DNA of 8,294 nucleotides from Pseudomonadota bacterium (GTDB lineage: Bacteria > Pseudomonadota > Gammaproteobacteria > Burkholderiales > Burkholderiaceae_B). The notes below the pieces were generated by a model that was given only the letters and a program-made list of their open reading frames with translations, had not been told where the DNA came from and did not search any database. Shown one piece after another: positions 6,663 to 8,294 of this stretch; position 1 is the first letter of the stretch, and each line of letters opens with the position of its first letter. The DNA is taken from assembly GCA_023427945.1 (NCBI GenBank), contig JAEYZR010000369.1:1-8294 (forward strand). Direction: 5' to 3'. A program made the position numbers and the translations under genes.

Positions 6663-7214
6663 CTATCGGATCAGGCGTTCCAGTTCGCTCTCGGCCAGAC
6701 CCACCGCCCGATAGTGGCGGCGCGCCGCCTCCAGCTTGGTGAACACGTCCTCGTAGCCCACGGCGTTGCCCTGGGGATCCACATAGGTGTAGCCGCCCTG
6801 CACATGAAACCAAGTCACCATTTCGTCCACATCCTCTGGTACGAACAGCGTGTGCGTTTCACCGGGCGGCTCGAAGGCAAACGCCCCCTGTTCGGCCACC
6901 CAGTCGTGTTCCAGGTAATACCAGCGCCCTTTGATCACCAGCGCGTGAACGGCGCCGGAATGACGGTGCCGGGACAGCACGCCACTGCGACGCACGCGCA
7001 GCAGATTGACGTAATAACCGGCGCTGACGCCGAACAACAGCGGCTTGAAAGACACCGAGTCGTTCATCGGTACCCACAGGCGCTCATCGTCGTCACTGCC
7101 CAGCACGCCAGGCACGACCAGATCAGCCACCATGTCGGGCGCCTGCGGCAACTGGTAGGCAATGGCCCGGGTGTCGGGTCGCATTCGGGGCAGGGCAATC
7201 TCAGGCGTATCCAT
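6663..7214 (-). CDS. Cupin protein, 2,4'-dihydroxyacetophenone dioxygenase family
   Basis: This 183-residue single-domain cupin resembles the 2,4'-dihydroxyacetophenone dioxygenase family, iron enzymes that split the ketone C-C bond with O2 to give 4-hydroxybenzoate and formate. Cupin motif 1 is at about 78-102 (GVLSRHRHSGAVHALVIKG, then WYYLEHDW), with metal-ligand candidates His83 and His85 and a possible Glu102. Motif 2 is G(110)AFAFEPPGETH(121), with His121 as third His. The usual motif-1 Glu is replaced by His90, as I recall for this family. After it come FVPEDVDEMVTWFHVQGGYTYVD (124-146) and a helical tail. An upstream Met (7244) exists, but 7214 is chosen because GGAGA (7221-7225) sits 6 nt before it. 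It is divergent from the aldehyde dehydrogenase gene and convergent with LysR. The same fold is used by other proteins (for example ChrR-like anti-sigma factors), so the reaction is likely but unproven. Confidence 0.84.
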   Translation of the reverse strand: MDTPEIALPRMRPDTRAIAYQLPQAPDMVADLVVPGVLGSDDDERLWVPMNDSVSFKPLLFGVSAGYYVNLLRVRRSGVLSRHRHSGAVHALVIKGRWYYLEHDWVAEQGAFAFEPPGETHTLFVPEDVDEMVTWFHVQGGYTYVDPQGNAVGYEDVFTKLEAARRHYRAVGLAESELERLIR

Positions 7215-7381
7215 GATTTCTCTCCAGACAGGGTTCAAAGGCAATGGACGGCAGCGTAGAGAAGTCCGAGGTGCGGCGGAACCACCGTGATAGCCATGGA
7301 CTTGTGAATTAGTTTCATAGGACTATCGAACCAGGCGTGAGGAAGAGCTGTGCCGCCCGGGAAGAGGCGGAAAATCCATGC

Positions 7382-7411
7382 TTGACAGCAACCCAAGCAG
7401 AATCGGATTAT
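7382..7411 (+). promoter_or_regulatory. Sigma70-like promoter for the aldehyde dehydrogenase gene
   Basis: A perfect -35 TTGACA (7382-7387) is followed after 18 nt by GATTAT (7406-7411), which matches the -10 consensus at four of six positions. Transcription would start near 7418, inside the palindrome at 7413-7426, giving a leader of roughly 58 nt. An A/T-rich -10 region stands out in this GC-rich sequence. Confidence 0.55.
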
Positions 7412-7412
7412 A
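7407..7412 (-). promoter_or_regulatory. Consensus -10 TATAAT on the minus strand (cupin promoter candidate)
   Basis: Read on the minus strand, this is an exact TATAAT. The best -35-like hexamer nearby, TTGTTG at 7427-7432, is only 14 nt away, shorter than the usual 16-18, so the promoter may need an activator or may be fortuitous. It overlaps the -10 of the opposing promoter almost completely, so the two could not easily fire together. Transcription from here would give the cupin gene a leader of about 185 nt. Confidence 0.35.
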
Positions 7413-7426
7413 AAAAAACGTTTTTT
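7413..7426. promoter_or_regulatory. Perfect palindrome AAAAAACGTTTTTT at the divergent promoter (operator candidate)
   Basis: Fourteen bases with exact two-fold symmetry around a central CG, placed at the predicted transcription start of the aldehyde dehydrogenase gene and inside the spacer of the opposing promoter. A central CG flanked by A and T runs is reminiscent of LacI-family operators such as the AAACGTTT core of PurR sites. Its 7416-7427 part is identical to 5595-5606 upstream of the Bug operon. It sits in the wrong place for a terminator, because no gene ends here. Confidence 0.5.
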
Positions 7427-7445
7427 CAACAAGCCGTTTTTTCAA
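7419..7445. repeat. Direct repeat CGTTTTTTCAA, two copies 16 nt apart
   Basis: CGTTTTTTCAA occurs at 7419-7429 and again at 7435-7445. The first copy is the right half of the palindrome; the second, lacking the left A-run, would be a half site. A 16-nt period puts the copies about one and a half helical turns apart. Both copies lie downstream of the predicted transcription start, where cooperative binding would repress. Confidence 0.5.
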
Positions 7446-7475
7446 TCCATCCTTTCCCCATTACCCATCCACACC

Positions 7476-8294
7476 ATGAACCTAGCGCTGCTGTCTCCGT
7501 CTGTACTGCCCCCCACGGGTAACCTCATCAACGGCTCCTGGGTGGACGGAGGCGCGCGCTTTGCCGTCACCGACAAGTTCAGCGGCGTCGAGATCGCGCA
7601 GGTCAGCCAGGCCACGCGTGAACAGGTCTCGCAGGCAGTCGCCATTGCCGCACAGGCCACCGAGGCCGGCGCGCCGCCCGCCTACGAGCGCGGGCAGGTG
7701 CTGCACCGTGCCGCCGCACTGCTGAACGTGCACCGCCAGCGCTTCGTGGACGTCATGGTGGCCGAGGCGGGGTTCACCATTTCCGACGCAAGCGGCGAAG
7801 TCGATCGCGCCTGCATCACCCTTGCCCTGTCCGCCGAAGAGGGTGTGCGTCTGACAGGCGACATGATCCCTTTCGCCGCCAGCCCCGGCGCCCATGCCCG
7901 CCTGGGGTTCACCCAGCGTTTCCCGGTCGGCGTGGTGTGCGCGATCACGCCTTTCAATTCGCCGTTGAACACCGTGCTGCACAAGGTGGCCCCAGCCTAC
8001 GCTGGCGGCAACGCGGTCGTGCTCAAACCCTCGGCCATCACCCCGCTCACGGGCGCACTGCTGGGCGAGATCCTGCGGGAAGCCGGCATGCCGCCGGCGT
8101 TCCTGTCGGTGCTGCAGGGCGATGGCGAAACGGTAGGCAACTGGCTGCTGGAAGAACAGGCCATCGGCTTCTACACCTTCACCGGCAGCACCCGTGTAGG
8201 GCGCATCAACCAGCAGGCCGCCGGGCTGCGGCGCACCCAGATGGAACTGGGCAGCATCGCCAGCACCATCGTGTGCGCCGACGCCGATCTCGAC
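7476..8294 (+). CDS. NAD(P)-dependent aldehyde dehydrogenase (3' end cut by window edge)
   Basis: The first 273 residues of a protein that should be about 480-500 long are visible; the reading frame is open to the last base. It oxidises an aldehyde to a carboxylate. Marks are the N-terminal LINGSWVDGG (17-26), the oxyanion-hole Asn161 in TPFNSPLN (158-165), the cofactor-binding Lys184 in KPSAITPL, the Rossmann segment FTGSTRVG (235-242), and the general base Glu257 in MELGS. The usual ELGG is ELGS here, seen in some subfamilies. The catalytic Cys is expected about 30 residues beyond the edge. In-frame TGA at 7383 and no other ATG, GTG or TTG before 7476 fix the start, although no Shine-Dalgarno site exists: 7437-7477 contains no G at all. 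The PFNSPLN form occurs in phosphonoacetaldehyde- and lactaldehyde-type enzymes as well as aromatic ones, so the substrate is open. Confidence 0.93.
   Translation, partial: MNLALLSPSVLPPTGNLINGSWVDGGARFAVTDKFSGVEIAQVSQATREQVSQAVAIAAQATEAGAPPAYERGQVLHRAAALLNVHRQRFVDVMVAEAGFTISDASGEVDRACITLALSAEEGVRLTGDMIPFAASPGAHARLGFTQRFPVGVVCAITPFNSPLNTVLHKVAPAYAGGNAVVLKPSAITPLTGALLGEILREAGMPPAFLSVLQGDGETVGNWLLEEQAIGFYTFTGSTRVGRINQQAAGLRRTQMELGSIASTIVCADADLD

Noticed and set aside
7313..7330. Imperfect dyad TT-N2-ATAG-GA-CTAT-N2-AA upstream of the cupin gene
   Set aside because: The arms are short and interrupted and no promoter could be placed beside it; not distinguishable from chance.
7235..7432. Small 65-codon minus-strand frame in the cupin/aldehyde dehydrogenase spacer, and the 7337-7522 plus-strand frame
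   Set aside because: They cross the promoter elements, have no good ribosome binding site and no recognisable sequence features.
1..8294. tRNA/rRNA genes, insertion sequences, CRISPR arrays, prophage or toxin-antitoxin genes
   Set aside because: None seen; no inverted-repeat-bounded transposase, repeat-spacer pattern or cloverleaf was recognised on either strand.

Overview
The window looks like part of a high-GC betaproteobacterial chromosome, most likely Burkholderiales and probably the Alcaligenaceae (Bordetella/Achromobacter/Alcaligenes type). This is inferred from strong G/C bias at third codon positions, a stand-alone Bug (TctC-type) periplasmic binding protein with no permease beside it, and a mix of catabolic families common in that group. 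No RNA gene, transposon, CRISPR array or phage gene was seen. Coding density is high, and all nine genes look intact apart from the two cut by the window edges.

Layout. (1) Positions 1-5569, minus strand, hold one tightly packed run transcribed right to left: Bug solute-binding protein (5569-4595), 3-hydroxyisobutyrate dehydrogenase-like reductase (4557-3634), shikimate dehydrogenase-like protein (3637-2804), short-chain dehydrogenase (2807-2007), FAD-dependent GMC oxidoreductase (1998-385) and a carboxymuconolactone decarboxylase-family protein (359 to beyond the left edge). Gaps are 37, -4, -4, 8 and 25 nt, so this is almost certainly one operon. (2) A LysR regulator (5709-6602, plus) is divergent from it across a 139-nt spacer that holds a textbook T-N11-A LysR box and two further dyads. 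(3) A cupin gene of the 2,4'-dihydroxyacetophenone dioxygenase type (7214-6663, minus) converges on the LysR gene; the 60-nt gap between them has no convincing terminator. (4) An aldehyde dehydrogenase (7476 to beyond the right edge, plus) is divergent from the cupin gene. Their 261-nt spacer contains a face-to-face pair of promoter-like elements and a perfect 14-bp palindrome.

How the genes may work together (inference). The locus reads as an inducible catabolic cluster for an unidentified organic acid, aromatic or hydroaromatic compound. The Bug protein would bind the substrate in the periplasm. Four oxidoreductases (GMC, SDR, AroE-like, HIBADH-like) would oxidise hydroxyl or aldehyde groups. 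The cupin could cleave a C-C bond oxidatively, the aldehyde dehydrogenase would make the acid, and the CMD-family protein would act on a ring-cleavage-derived lactone or a similar intermediate. Two things deserve most attention. The AroE-like protein has lost the residues that normally hold shikimate. A 12-base motif, AAACGTTTTTTC, is shared exactly by the two separate divergent promoter regions and suggests one regulator for both arms of the locus.
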